A stretch of DNA of 64,000 nucleotides, from positions 27,439 through 91,438 of the forward strand of contig JAODLY010000028.1 in NCBI GenBank assembly GCA_025464445.1. Direction: 5' to 3'. How positions within the stretch are numbered: the first letter of the stretch is position 1; the number at the start of each line of letters is the position of its first letter. Positions 1-8,393 of this stretch are shown here, one piece after another. Source of the DNA: Rhodoglobus sp. GTDB taxonomy: Bacteria > Actinomycetota > Actinomycetes > Actinomycetales > Microbacteriaceae. The position numbers and the translations under genes are program-made. The notes beneath the pieces were generated by a model. It was not told the DNA's origin and did no database searches. It worked only from the letters and a program-made list of their open reading frames with translations.

Positions 1-970
1 CCGTCCAGAACGGCTCGCCGCGCGTCACCGCGGGTCGCCTGAGCACAGCGCTGGCCTCGCCGCGCAGCGCCTCCACGATGGGCGAGTCGAGGGGTGCCTC
101 GAATGCCGCGCGGGCGACGAGCCGGGTGAGGGTAGTGGTCGCCGGGCCGTCCACTGCGGCGATCGCGCGCCGCAGTTGCTCTTGCACGTGGTCGGGGCTT
201 TCGCCGGGCAGGAAACGGCGCTCAACCGTGAGGATGCATGAGGGCGCGACCGTCGCGGCATCCACACCGCCGTTGATCGTCGCGACCCGCACCGTGCCGT
301 GGCCGAGAGTGGGATGCGGCGGCATCGCCTCCAGCTCGGCACCCAGCCTATCGAGCGCAACCAGCACCCGCCCGGCCTGCGCAATCGCATCGATGCCGAG
401 CTCCGGCATCGAGCCGTGGGACGCGAGCCCGCTGATCCGCACCTCGAACCAGGCGAAGCCGCGGTGCGCGGTAGTGATCTCGAGCCCGCTCGGCTCGGTG
501 ACGATGGCGCCGTCTGCCGCGTAGCGCTCGAGCACCTCTTCGGTGCCGGTGCTGCCGAACTCCTCGTCCGCGACGAGCGTGACGATGAGGTCGCCGCGAA
601 GTGTTCCCGCGGCGGCGGCCGCTGCGACGAGCATGGCGGCGATGCCGCCCTTCGTGTCGAATGCGCCGCGACCGAAGAGCATGCCGTCACGTTCCACGGG
701 TTCGAGCAGCGCGGCATGGGAAACGCCCACGGTGTCGAGGTGGCCGTTGAGCATGAGCGAGCGGCCACCACCGCTACCGGCGAACAGCCCGACAACCGAT
801 GGCCGCCCCGGCCGGCGCTCAAGGGTCGTGACCTCGAATCCGCGTGCGGCCAGCCACGCGGCGCAGAATGAGGCGATTGCGCTCTCGCCCGCTGCCGACG
901 CCACGAGGGACGGGTTGACGGAGTCGATGGCGATGAGTTCGCGGGCGAGCGCTACGGGGTCGTCATCCAC
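1..970 (-). CDS. M20 family metallopeptidase (ArgE/DapE-like), 3' end cut by window
   Basis: The - strand frame open to the window edge encodes a zinc-dependent M20 amidohydrolase of the acetylornithine deacetylase / succinyl-diaminopimelate desuccinylase type. Visible family signatures are NGHLDTV near residue 77 (metal His and the following Asp), GRGAFDTKGG (bridging Asp) and DEEFGS (catalytic Glu and metal Glu), then a dimerisation-domain stretch with HRGFAWFEV. The start is a GTG at 970; no other start lies close upstream and the frame opens with a typical DPVALARELIAIDSVNPS segment. The C-terminal metal His is beyond the window. The track does not list this frame because it has no stop inside the window. 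The substrate cannot be assigned from sequence alone. Confidence 0.85.
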   Translation of the reverse strand, partial: MDDDPVALARELIAIDSVNPSLVASAAGESAIASFCAAWLAARGFEVTTLERRPGRPSVVGLFAGSGGGRSLMLNGHLDTVGVSHAALLEPVERDGMLFGRGAFDTKGGIAAMLVAAAAAAGTLRGDLIVTLVADEEFGSTGTEEVLERYAADGAIVTEPSGLEITTAHRGFAWFEVRISGLASHGSMPELGIDAIAQAGRVLVALDRLGAELEAMPPHPTLGHGTVRVATINGGVDAATVAPSCILTVERRFLPGESPDHVQEQLRRAIAAVDGPATTTLTRLVARAAFEAPLDSPIVEALRGEASAVLRRPAVTRGEPFWT

Positions 971-1000
971 CCCATCAGGCTAGCGCCGCTCGATCTCGCG

Positions 1001-1225
1001 TCAGGCCGTCGTCCCGGAGTAGGCACCGGGCGCGCGAACCACCTCAGGCTCAACCGGGATCACTATCCACATCACGATGTAGACGATGAGCTGCGGGCCC
1101 GGCAGCAGGCAGGACAGCACGAACAGCAGTCGCACGACGTTCGCGTTCCAGCCGAAGCGTCGCGCGAGGCCGGCGCAGACGCCGGCAATGACCCGGCCGG
1201 TGCGGGGTCTCTGGAGAGTTGTCAT
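1001..1225 (-). CDS. PspC domain small membrane protein
   Basis: A 74-residue protein matching the PspC family: a short basic head, the GRVIAGVCAGLARRFGW block, and one hydrophobic segment (LLFVLSCLLPGPQLIVYIVMW) ending in WIVIPVEP. PspC-domain proteins are membrane partners of envelope-stress or signalling systems; stand-alone short copies in actinobacteria are of unknown detailed role. The ATG at 1225 fits the family N-terminus; the longer track start at 1324 would add an arginine- and cysteine-rich leader that does not belong to the family. The gene lies alone between the M20 peptidase and a thioesterase, all on the - strand. Confidence 0.85.
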   Translation of the reverse strand: MTTLQRPRTGRVIAGVCAGLARRFGWNANVVRLLFVLSCLLPGPQLIVYIVMWIVIPVEPEVVRAPGAYSGTTA

Positions 1226-1274
1226 GCTTACACACTGCCACCGTGTCCCGCCGGAAAGTATGGGGGTAACCCCC

Positions 1275-1784
1275 TTATTCCTCCAGCGGGAACACCAGCA
1301 GGGTGCTGCTCGCCGTCGCGACAATGCGGCCCTGCGAGTCCGTCAACTCCCCCTCAGCGAAGGCGACGCGTTTGCCCGGCTTGATGACCCGTCCGGTCGC
1401 CGTGAGAGCACCGGTCGTCGTGCTCAGCCCACGCAGGTAGCTCACCTTGATCTCGAGCGAGGTGTAGCCCGTCCCCCGCGGCAACGTGGTCTGCACGGCG
1501 CATCCCGCTACCGAGTCGAGCACCGTGCAGGCGAAACCGCCGTGCACGGCACCGATCGGGTTGTAATGCGACTCGTCGGGCTGGGCGCTGAAGACCACGA
1601 CGCCGGTCTCGACTGAGACGAGTGTCATGTTCATGAGTGCGATGATCGGCGGGAGTGGCACAGCCCCATCCCGCAGTGCCTGCATGTACTCGAGGCCGCT
1701 CATTGTGCCCATCGTGGATGCCCCGATCATCGGGTCCTCCCAGGTAATCGTCCTGCTGCGCTCGGCGCCCGTCGAAGTAGTCAT
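1275..1784 (-). CDS. PaaI-family hotdog-fold thioesterase
   Basis: A 169-residue single hotdog domain. The AVHGGFACTVLDSVAGCAV helix is the PaaI/YdiI signature (HGG followed by the central helix), and the second half carries the expected beta strands (YTSLEIKVSYLRG, GRVIKPGKRVAFAEGEL, ATASSTLLVF). Members hydrolyse acyl- or hydroxyphenylacetyl-CoA thioesters; the actual acyl group cannot be read from the sequence. The ATG at 1784 is preferred over an upstream TTG at 1826 because the family begins shortly before the conserved core. No strong Shine-Dalgarno is visible before either start. Confidence 0.85.
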   Translation of the reverse strand: MTTSTGAERSRTITWEDPMIGASTMGTMSGLEYMQALRDGAVPLPPIIALMNMTLVSVETGVVVFSAQPDESHYNPIGAVHGGFACTVLDSVAGCAVQTTLPRGTGYTSLEIKVSYLRGLSTTTGALTATGRVIKPGKRVAFAEGELTDSQGRIVATASSTLLVFPLEE

Positions 1785-1910
1785 GTCCCAAGTCTGCGCC
1801 CCTAGCAACACTTGCTGGGAAGTCAAGCACTAGCAGCTGCGCCGTTACCTTGGTCTAATTGATCACCACCCATTCGGGGGTAGACACCCCGACGGCCAAG
1901 AGGAGCGACA

Positions 1911-2144
1911 ATGACCATTGAGTCTTTCTCCAGGCATGCCACCCGCCCGGACATCTCCCTCGTGTCTGAAGACACCTATTGCGTGCTCTCCCCCGAGGAG
2001 ACGATGGGGTTCGTCGCCAAGGTGGGCAACCTCTTCGTCGCACACTCGGGCACGGATCTCGCCCACGCCATCGAAATCGGGCAGTCCCTGTCATGGGACG
2101 AAGCCGTCTCCATGGTCGTGCGCGCGTTCGGCACCCTTCGCTAG
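1911..2144 (+). CDS. Small hypothetical protein, 77 aa
   Basis: A short ORF with a clear ribosome binding site (AGGAG about 5 nt before the ATG) and host-like codon use. The product is soluble and acidic, with no membrane segment or cysteine cluster; it contains SEDTYCVLSPEETMGFVAKVG and ends in SMVVRAFGTLR. I do not recognise the family. It stands alone between the divergent thioesterase gene and the convergent DUF3097 gene. Confidence 0.65.
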   Translation: MTIESFSRHATRPDISLVSEDTYCVLSPEETMGFVAKVGNLFVAHSGTDLAHAIEIGQSLSWDEAVSMVVRAFGTLR

Positions 2145-2160
2145 CTTCGGCGAGCGGCCT

Positions 2161-3039
2161 CTAACCGGCCACGAAATCGATGAGCTGCTCGACTCGCCCG
2201 AGGAGCGCGGGCTCGAGATCGGCGTAGCTGTCGACCCGGCCCAGGATGCGCTTCCACGCCGCCGCGATGTCCGCCTGGTCGGCGTGCGGCCAGCCCAGTG
2301 CCTCGCACACGCCGTGCTTCCACTCCGTGCCGCGCTCGATCACCGGCCATGCGGTCATCCCGAGCCTGCCCGGTTTGACCGCCTGCCAGATGTCCACGAA
2401 TGGATGCCCGACCACGAGCACATGCGCGCCGAACTGGCCGCTGCTCACCGCATCCGCGATGCGGCTCTCCTTCGACCCCGGCACGAGATGGTCGACGAGC
2501 ACCCCCGCCCTCCGCTCCTGCGACGGCCGGAACTCGCGCAGCACGTCTTCGAGCAGGTCGACACCCTCGAGGTATTCGACGACGACCCCCTCGACGCGCA
2601 GGTCGTCCCCCCAGACCCGCTCGACCAGTTCGGCATCGTGCCTGCCCTCGACGAATATGCGACTCGGCAGCGCCACCCGCGCCCTCGTGTCGGCGACAGC
2701 CACCGACCCCGACGCCGTGCGCTTCGGCGCCGCCTGCGCGACCGCCGGCTTGGCGAGTCGTACCGGTTTGCCATCGATGAGGAATCCGGCGCCGAGAGTG
2801 AATGTGCGCACAGCCCCCTTGCGGTCTTCTAGTTCGACGAGACCGTTCGCATACGCCACAATCGCGCCGACGAAACCGGTGCCGGTCTCCTCGATCACGA
2901 GGCCGGCTTCGATCGGGACCGAGGGGATCACACTCGGACCGCGCTGCAGGCGGAATCCGGCGAGAACGTCGTTCCCGTACCGGTCATCGCCGTGCCGGTC
3001 ATCGCGGTACCGGTCATCGCCGTGTCGGTCATCGTTCAC
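2161..3039 (-). CDS. DUF3097 family protein
   Basis: A 292-residue member of the actinobacterial DUF3097 family, recognised from the NDVLAG start region, the VPIEAGLVIEE strand, RIFVEGRHDAELVERVWGDDL and the HVLVVGHPFVDIWQAVKP segment. RIFVEGRHDAELVE resembles the EGxxDA strand of Toprim-like folds, so a nucleic-acid or nucleotide role is possible but unproven. The N-terminus is expanded by four copies of a pentapeptide (DDR-H/Y-G/R) encoded by a 15-nt tandem repeat; relatives normally show a single DDRYGND-like copy there. The start at 3039 includes all repeats. Confidence 0.85.
   Translation of the reverse strand: MNDDRHGDDRYRDDRHGDDRYGNDVLAGFRLQRGPSVIPSVPIEAGLVIEETGTGFVGAIVAYANGLVELEDRKGAVRTFTLGAGFLIDGKPVRLAKPAVAQAAPKRTASGSVAVADTRARVALPSRIFVEGRHDAELVERVWGDDLRVEGVVVEYLEGVDLLEDVLREFRPSQERRAGVLVDHLVPGSKESRIADAVSSGQFGAHVLVVGHPFVDIWQAVKPGRLGMTAWPVIERGTEWKHGVCEALGWPHADQADIAAAWKRILGRVDSYADLEPALLGRVEQLIDFVAG
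2978..3037 (-). repeat. 15-nt tandem repeat, 4 copies, inside the DUF3097 N-terminus
   Basis: Four consecutive 15-nt units (consensus TACCGGTCATCGCCG on the + strand) encode DDRHG/DDRYR alternations right after the start codon. Unit length is a multiple of three, so copy-number changes would keep the reading frame and only lengthen a charged N-terminal tail. Confidence 0.9.
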
Positions 3040-3097
3040 CGGTCGAGGCTAAGCCCGCGCCCATCCCCGGCCCACCACGCCGCGCGGGGTTCGAACC

Positions 3098-3158
3098 CGC
3101 GAGATGCGTCAAACACACGTTCCGGCGCGCAGCGAAGGTGCGATCGGCGCATCTCGCG
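3098..3158. terminator. Long-loop inverted repeat between the M23 peptidase and DUF3097 genes
   Basis: CGCGAGATGCG at 3098-3108 is matched by its perfect reverse complement CGCATCTCGCG at 3148-3158, separated by 39 nt. It lies just downstream of the M23 peptidase stop and upstream of the DUF3097 start (both - strand). It could end peptidase transcription, although the loop is long and no U-tract follows, so the function is uncertain. Confidence 0.4.
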
Positions 3159-3202
3159 AGGATGGCGCGGCGCGAGCAGCCCGCCCCCGAGGGATGCGCC
3201 CG

Positions 3203-3886
3203 CTAAAGCACCGGCGAGTTTGCGTGCTGCAGCAACCACGCCTGCGGGTCGATCTCGATGCCATCGGCTCCCAGAACCCCGAAGTGCAGGTGGGGACCGG
3301 TGCTGGAACCGGTGTCGCCGACCGTGCCGAGTTGCTGGCCGCGGGCGACCGCGTCGCCGACGTTGAGGGTGAGCGAGCCGACCTGCATGTGCGCATACAG
3401 GCTTGAGAACACCTGCCCGTCGATGACGTGCTGGATGATGACGTGAACCCCGAGCCCGTCGACGTCGGAACGGGCTTCCGTTACGACCCCGTCAGCGACC
3501 GCCTGGATCGGATAGCCCGTTCCCGGAGTGAGATCGATGCCCTTGTGGTCCGCCGAGCAGCCGGCGCAGGAGCGCCAGCCGAATCCGTCGCTCATTGTCG
3601 TGGTGGACGGGACCGGCCACTGCACGAGCGTGTACGCCGTGACTCCGAACCCGTCGCGCTGCACGATGACGGGCAGGAAGCTCCCGGGTGAGTCATAGGA
3701 CTGGAGGACGGAGGTCGCCGCCTCCTCTTGCACCACCTCGGCCCCGGCCGGGAGCGATTGGATGCTCGTGAGCAGGCCGCAGGCCGCGACCGCGCCGAGG
3801 GCAAGCACGCGACGGTTGTAGTTGAGGAATCCGATGTGGCGGGGTATCGCCGGGCGCAGCACAGAAGCGGGCAGGTAAGTAGGCAC
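3203..3886 (-). CDS. Secreted M23 family peptidase (LytM-type)
   Basis: A peptidoglycan endopeptidase-like protein of 227 residues. It has a signal-anchor segment (RVLALGAVAACGLLTSIQSLPAGA) followed by a C-terminal LytM domain: FGWRSCAGCSADHKGIDL (first zinc His and Asp), YAHMQVGSLTLNVGDAV, and GPHLHFGV (HxH motif). It also carries the two Cys of CAGC common in Microbacteriaceae M23 proteins. The GTG at 3886 is chosen because GGAG sits 9 nt upstream; the track start at 3913 has no such site. The protein probably acts outside the membrane on cell-wall cross-links. Confidence 0.85.
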   Translation of the reverse strand: MPTYLPASVLRPAIPRHIGFLNYNRRVLALGAVAACGLLTSIQSLPAGAEVVQEEAATSVLQSYDSPGSFLPVIVQRDGFGVTAYTLVQWPVPSTTTMSDGFGWRSCAGCSADHKGIDLTPGTGYPIQAVADGVVTEARSDVDGLGVHVIIQHVIDGQVFSSLYAHMQVGSLTLNVGDAVARGQQLGTVGDTGSSTGPHLHFGVLGADGIEIDPQAWLLQHANSPVL

Positions 3887-4025
3887 GGGGGTGGATCTCC
3901 GGGTAACGCGCACGTCGGGCGCGGGGTGCTGCAGCGCACGAAACGGTCAGGTCGGCGGCATCCGGGTGGATACGAGCGGGCTTCAGCGGTGAGATCCGGC
4001 GGTCATTTTCACGCCGACACGAGCA

Positions 4026-4433
4026 TCAGTCCTGGGGTATTTCCCTGCTGCCAGCCTGCGTGACGATCCTGTGAGGTTCATGTGATCGCATCGATGGGCG
4101 TCTCGGCGCCGTCGCGGCGAGCGCGATCAGCACACCCAGGGTGGCTCCAGCGCTGCCCCACACGACGTCCATCGCGGCGGCATAGCCCAATGGCATCCAC
4201 ACCGATTGGGCCGCCTCGATCCACGCCGCGCCAAGCATGCCGAAGGCCATTGCCGCCCACCAACGGCGGCGACCGAGCAGCAGCAGGAGCAGCACCCCTA
4301 CAGGCACGAACGCGGCGAGCGGCCAATACCAGGCAGCTCGATTGGTCGCCGAGCCGGGCACGAATGCCATGCCGATGATCGCGCCGAAATACAGCGCGGC
4401 GACCACGCTCAGGATGAATCGCCTCCGCCTCAT
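4026..4433 (-). CDS. VanZ-like membrane protein
   Basis: A 135-residue protein with four predicted membrane segments and the VanZ-family pattern: a short FVPGS loop after the first helix, a middle AAWIEAAQSVWMPLG with the conserved Glu and Gln, and a last helix preceded by MDVVWGSAGATLG (usually DxxxNxxGxxxG). VanZ proteins are linked to low-level teicoplanin resistance, but most chromosomal homologues have unknown function. The ATG at 4433 gives the basic MRRRRF start expected for a membrane protein; the longer track frame upstream is not membrane-like. Confidence 0.7.
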   Translation of the reverse strand: MRRRRFILSVVAALYFGAIIGMAFVPGSATNRAAWYWPLAAFVPVGVLLLLLLGRRRWWAAMAFGMLGAAWIEAAQSVWMPLGYAAAMDVVWGSAGATLGVLIALAATAPRRPSMRSHEPHRIVTQAGSREIPQD

Positions 4434-4579
4434 TGCACGAGTATCGCAAGCGTGGCTTGACGCCGGATGGGAAAACGGTGAACGGCGCGTGTGCGCTTTG
4501 CCGGCCCGCAGCGCGTCACACGGGAATCGACCGGCGACTCCCCCGGTTGGTACCCTCGAAGCACCCCAGGGAGGACAGC

Positions 4580-5140
4580 ATGGACCACGATTGGCTCGTT
4601 TTGCAGAAGCGCGTGCACGCCGAATTCGCAAAGCGGCTCGCAGCGATCCAGGACTGGGACGGCTCAACCCCCGACACCGAGTGGACCGTGCGGGACCTTG
4701 TCGCGCACGTCATCGAGGAGCAACAGTGGGTGCCGTACCTGCTGGCGGGGCAGAGGATCGCCCTCGCGAAGGCAGAAATCCAGCCGTTGCGCCTTGACGA
4801 TTTACGGGCGGAGTGGGATCTGTACTCGCTCGCGGCAACCTCGGCGTGGGCAGCGACTCCGCCCGACACGCTTGTGCACCTCTCCTACGACACGGTCACG
4901 ATGGCCGATTACCTGCGCGAGCAGGTGAGCGATGTCGCCATCCACACCTGGGATCTCGCGCGCGCGATCGGCGCAGACGAGAAGCTCGACGACGAACTCG
5001 TCGAAGCCGTTTGGACTGTTTTCGAGCCGCAGGCCGACACCCTCGCGGCGAGCGGCCTCTACGCGGCCCCCGTGCCGATTCCGGATGACGCGCCCCTCCA
5101 AGAGCGCCTGCTCGCCCTGACCGGCCGCGACCCGCGCTAA
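4580..5140 (+). CDS. DinB-like TIGR03086 family protein (mycothiol-type)
   Basis: A 186-residue four-helix protein of the TIGR03086 / maleylpyruvate-isomerase N-terminal class. Family marks are the TEWTVRDLVAHVIEEQQWVP helix (metal His) and DVAIHTWDLARAIGAD (second His in HTWDLA). These proteins bind a divalent metal and are often mycothiol-dependent transferases, which suits an actinobacterium; the substrate is unknown. GGGAGG precedes the ATG at good spacing. The last 4 bp overlap the convergent LtrA gene. Confidence 0.8.
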   Translation: MDHDWLVLQKRVHAEFAKRLAAIQDWDGSTPDTEWTVRDLVAHVIEEQQWVPYLLAGQRIALAKAEIQPLRLDDLRAEWDLYSLAATSAWAATPPDTLVHLSYDTVTMADYLREQVSDVAIHTWDLARAIGADEKLDDELVEAVWTVFEPQADTLAASGLYAAPVPIPDDAPLQERLLALTGRDPR

Positions 5141-6357
5141 CTCTCCCTACCCACCTCGACGCCGAGCTCTCGAGGCTTACGGAAATACACGATCGCCCCG
5201 TAAACGGCGGGGATCGTCAATGCGCCAATACACAGCGCGAGTGCGAGAGCTGTCGGCAGTGGCGGGCCGACCCAGGCCAGTACCGCGAGGCATAGCCCGA
5301 CGACGACCTTGAGCATGGGGCTGGCCACCGCGCCGGTGGGTTCGTCGGGTGCTCGGTCGAGAGTGATCTCGAGCTGGGCGAACGCGAGGAGGGTGAAAGC
5401 CAGGCCATACAGCAGCAGGGCGCGCACGTCTGGGGCGAGCGGGGCATCCCCGGTGCCTTCGAGCGCCTGGGCGATCGCGACGCCGACGACGATGATTCCG
5501 CTGAGCGAGGCGATGTGCAGATACACCCAGGTCAGGGCCGCCGCGAACACGGGCCGTGTCGGTCGCCTGGCGATGAAGTCGAAATAGAGCCACCAGAGGC
5601 CGAAACCGATGGCAAGCCCGGCGGCAGCTTCGACTATTGTCCCTGCCGAGAGCCCGGTCTGCGCGTTCGAGGTGGCGACGCCGCGGATGACGCCGGCAAC
5701 GGTCTCACCGAGCACGATCATTGTCAGCAGTCCGAAGCGCTCAGGGAACTTGTCACGACTGAGCGGCGGGAGCCCGGCCTGGAAGCGCTGCGTCACCGCC
5801 GGGGTCGCGATATCCACGACCACCGCGAGCGCGAAGAGCACGAGTCGCCACCGCTCGTCGACGAACAGGCTCGCCGCGAGCAATAGCACCGCCGCCACGA
5901 AGCCTCCCGCGAACCCCCAGGCGGCACGGCGAAAACGCGGCTCGTGGCTGGCCGCGTTTATCCACAGGCCGATGTTGAGCGCCCGCGCGAGTACGTAGGA
6001 CGCGGCGAATCCCAGGTAGTTGTGGCCGAGCCCGTCCTCACCCCAGATTGCGAGGCCGGCGACCGTGAGGATTGCGATGAACGCAAACAGTCGGTTCTCG
6101 AGGCCATGCGACTCGAAGCGCTCCGTGTAATAGGTGTACCCGTTCCAGGCCCAGAACACTGCGAGAAACTGCAGCCCGAAACGCAGCAGCCCACCGGGGT
6201 CGATGTGCTGCTGCAGGTCGTGTGCGAGCACCGCGACAATCACGACGAAGACGAGATCGAAGAACAGCTCGATCCAGCCGACCGGCCTGTGGTGGTCGCC
6301 GTCGTCACGCAGGGAAGGCCGTTGCCACGCTCCCCTGCCGCGACCCGGATCGCTCAT
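5137..6357 (-). CDS. ltrA: Low temperature requirement protein A (LtrA) family
   Basis: A polytopic membrane protein of 406 residues, about twelve hydrophobic segments long. LtrA signatures are VGWIELFFDLVFVVIVAVLAH at the start, FWAWNGYTYYTERFE, SRDKFPERFGLLTMIVLGETV (the conserved E-R-x-G-x-x-T-x-x-x-L-G-E core) and GLWWLYFDF. The biochemical role of LtrA proteins is unknown despite the Listeria cold-growth phenotype that named them. The ATG at 6357 starts four bases before the stop of the upstream methyltransferase gene, so the two are probably co-transcribed. Confidence 0.85.
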   Translation of the reverse strand: MSDPGRGRGAWQRPSLRDDGDHHRPVGWIELFFDLVFVVIVAVLAHDLQQHIDPGGLLRFGLQFLAVFWAWNGYTYYTERFESHGLENRLFAFIAILTVAGLAIWGEDGLGHNYLGFAASYVLARALNIGLWINAASHEPRFRRAAWGFAGGFVAAVLLLAASLFVDERWRLVLFALAVVVDIATPAVTQRFQAGLPPLSRDKFPERFGLLTMIVLGETVAGVIRGVATSNAQTGLSAGTIVEAAAGLAIGFGLWWLYFDFIARRPTRPVFAAALTWVYLHIASLSGIIVVGVAIAQALEGTGDAPLAPDVRALLLYGLAFTLLAFAQLEITLDRAPDEPTGAVASPMLKVVVGLCLAVLAWVGPPLPTALALALCIGALTIPAVYGAIVYFRKPRELGVEVGRES

Positions 6358-6361
6358 GTAG

Positions 6362-7945
6362 TCATGCTGGCAGCAGCAACCCGGTAAGCACCAGTTCGCG
6401 CAGCTGCGGAATGACCTCGGCTGAGAGCTCTGTCGCGTCAACCTCGAGGATCTGCGCAACCGCACTGCAGATCGCCCCGACGGTCATGGTGCCGTCGCAC
6501 GCGCCGACCACCGCGGCGAGAGCCGTACCCACCGGCACGGTGCGGGCGAAGCCCGATCCCTGGCGCAGCAGCATGACCGTGGGGTGCTCGGCGCCCGGCC
6601 AGTAGTGGCGCTCCTCGGTGACATCGGGCGCGATCGTGAGGGTGGTCTCGGCGAGTGCCGCGTCATCCCGGGCATCCAGCCAGTCATGGGCGGCGAACAC
6701 GGCCGCGATGTGGTCGCCGAGGGAACCGCCCAGCGGGGCGTCGTAGCGCTCGAAGCGCCGGAAGGTGGGGGCGCCGAGCGGCAGGCGCAGCGTCACGTAG
6801 CCGAAGCCGACCTCGGTGACTCCACGCTCCGCGAAGTCGTCGAGCCAGGCCGCGTAGAGCCTGTCGAACTCCTTGCCGGGCCGGGTGCCGCCGTCCCGGA
6901 TCCAGGTTTCGGCGTAGAGTTCCACGCTTTGGCGTTCCCGCTCGACAACCCAGGCGTCAAGCCCGGTATCGGCCACCCACGACTCGACGCGCTCGAGGCC
7001 GTCGAGAGCCCCGTACTCCCAGTTCCCGAGCAGTTGCGCGAAGCCGCCGGGCTCGAGCCGTGCTTCGACGCCCAGGATGACCGCGCGCACGATCCCGTCG
7101 CCCACCATGCCGCCGTCGCGGTACTCGTACGCCGGCACGCCCGCGGCGCGCGGTGTGATCACGAAGGGCGGGTTGGACACGACGTGGCCGAACCGCTCCT
7201 CCACGACGGGCTCGAACAGGCTGCCTAGCCGGAACTCGATGTTCGTGAAGCCGTTGAGTTCGGCGTTGAGACGCGCAAGGTGCAGCGCCCGCTCCGAGAT
7301 GTCGGTGGCGATCACCCGTTTCGCATGGCGCGCGGCATGCAGTGCCTGGATGCCGCATCCAGTGCCCAGGTCGAGTGCGAGCTGCACCGGCCCCGCCATC
7401 ATGAGCCCGCTCAGCGTCGTCGATGCCCCACCGACGCCGAGCACATGGTTCTCGGGAATGGCATGGCCCAGCGCGAGCTCGCCGAGGTCAGACGCGATCC
7501 ACCAGCTGGTCACGCCGCTGCCGTCCACGACGCTGTACGGCCGCAAGTCGAGCAGCGGTGCACCGGCCTCGTCGACGAGGCCGAGCTCGACAGCCCCCGC
7601 GACGCCGAGTGTTGGCAGAGCGGCCTCGAGAGCCGCCGGGTCGACGGCGAGCCCGAGCACGAACGCCGTCGCGAGGGTCGCGAGCGCCCCCCTTCGGAAA
7701 TTCAGGAGATCCTGCTCGACACGCGGCCTTTTCGCTCGTAGAACTGCCGTTTCGCCGCCGGACTCCTGAATTTCCGAAGGGGGCGACGGAGTACCCGCGG
7801 CGAGCGCCCTGAGGGCGGGGACGCGCTGGCCGCGGTGGAGGGCGGCCGCGGCATCCTCGCCCCAGAGGTCGGTGAGGGCATCGACTGTGAAGTTCGCGGC
7901 ACGGAGGTCAGCTGCGAGGCGGGCGAGAGAAGTCATCCCGCCCAT
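6362..7945 (-). CDS. Class I SAM-dependent methyltransferase (PrmC/RsmC-like) with in-frame insertion
   Basis: A 527-residue methyltransferase with an N-terminal accessory domain (about 1-160), a Rossmann core with motif I LDLGTGCGIQALHAARHA, motif II ATDISERAL, and catalytic motif IV SNPPFVIT, then a long C-terminal domain typical of an actinobacterial family. The NPPF motif is that of N-methyltransferases acting on planar amino groups (PrmC, RsmC), so the target may be protein glutamine or RNA; it is not determinable here. Residues about 54-86 are encoded by a palindromic repeat that looks inserted, yet the frame stays open. Start at 7945; an ATG at 7936 is equally possible. Confidence 0.85.
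   Translation of the reverse strand: MGGMTSLARLAADLRAANFTVDALTDLWGEDAAAALHRGQRVPALRALAAGTPSPPSEIQESGGETAVLRAKRPRVEQDLLNFRRGALATLATAFVLGLAVDPAALEAALPTLGVAGAVELGLVDEAGAPLLDLRPYSVVDGSGVTSWWIASDLGELALGHAIPENHVLGVGGASTTLSGLMMAGPVQLALDLGTGCGIQALHAARHAKRVIATDISERALHLARLNAELNGFTNIEFRLGSLFEPVVEERFGHVVSNPPFVITPRAAGVPAYEYRDGGMVGDGIVRAVILGVEARLEPGGFAQLLGNWEYGALDGLERVESWVADTGLDAWVVERERQSVELYAETWIRDGGTRPGKEFDRLYAAWLDDFAERGVTEVGFGYVTLRLPLGAPTFRRFERYDAPLGGSLGDHIAAVFAAHDWLDARDDAALAETTLTIAPDVTEERHYWPGAEHPTVMLLRQGSGFARTVPVGTALAAVVGACDGTMTVGAICSAVAQILEVDATELSAEVIPQLRELVLTGLLLPA
7688..7783. repeat. 96-bp palindromic element inside the methyltransferase gene
   Basis: The 21-nt arm CCCCCTTCGGAAATTCAGGAG (7688-7708) is repeated as a perfect reverse complement at 7763-7783, with a 54-nt middle. 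Total length is 96 bp, exactly 32 codons, and the host frame reads through (for example SEIQESGGETAVLRAKRP). The encoded segment interrupts what is otherwise a continuous helix-rich N-terminal domain, as expected of a small palindromic element that can sit in genes without breaking them. Confidence 0.85.
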
Positions 7946-7978
7946 TCTGCCGGGCGCCCGGGCGCTCTCCGGCGAGCG

Positions 7979-8362
7979 TCAGTTGGAGAGCACGGAGAGT
8001 ACGTTGCCCGCAGGGTCGAGGAACCACGCGATGTCAGGGCCCTGACCTGCGGCTTTGCCGCGCGCAACCCCTTTTTCGTCCTGTTGGGCGCCCTCGTACT
8101 TCTCGAACTTCACGCCCTTGGCGACGAGTTCGTCGACAGTCGAATCGATGTCGTCGACCGGGAAGTTCAGCACCGTATAGGAGGCGGGTGTGTGGTCAGG
8201 CTTGGGGTAGACAAACACCACCCCGCCGGAGTCGAGCTGCAACGTGATCGCGCCCATGCCCGCGTCCTCGACCGGGATGCCCAGCGTGTCTTCATAGAAC
8301 TTGCGCGACGCTGCGATGTCATTGGATGACATCCCGCTGAAGGCTTCGGTTGTGCTGAACAT
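7979..8362 (-). CDS. VOC superfamily (glyoxalase-like) protein
   Basis: A 127-residue single-module VOC protein: FSGMSSNDIAASRKFYEDTLG is the typical first beta-alpha unit, and GPDIAWFLDPAGNVLSV the closing strand with the DPxGN motif. VOC folds include glyoxalases, dioxygenases and antibiotic-binding proteins; no substrate can be read. The ATG at 8362 is chosen because GGAGGA lies directly upstream at ideal spacing. The gene diverges from a TetR regulator at 8448, with a palindrome between them, so it is probably the TetR target. Confidence 0.85.
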   Translation of the reverse strand: MFSTTEAFSGMSSNDIAASRKFYEDTLGIPVEDAGMGAITLQLDSGGVVFVYPKPDHTPASYTVLNFPVDDIDSTVDELVAKGVKFEKYEGAQQDEKGVARGKAAGQGPDIAWFLDPAGNVLSVLSN

Positions 8363-8393
8363 AAGATCCTCCATGATCATTCGCCGCACGATA

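Noticed and set aside
3081-3110. tRNA T-arm-like sequence (GCGGG-TTCGAAC-CCCGC on the - strand)
   Set aside because: No D-arm, anticodon arm or matching 7-bp acceptor could be built on either strand; at most a chance palindrome or a relic.
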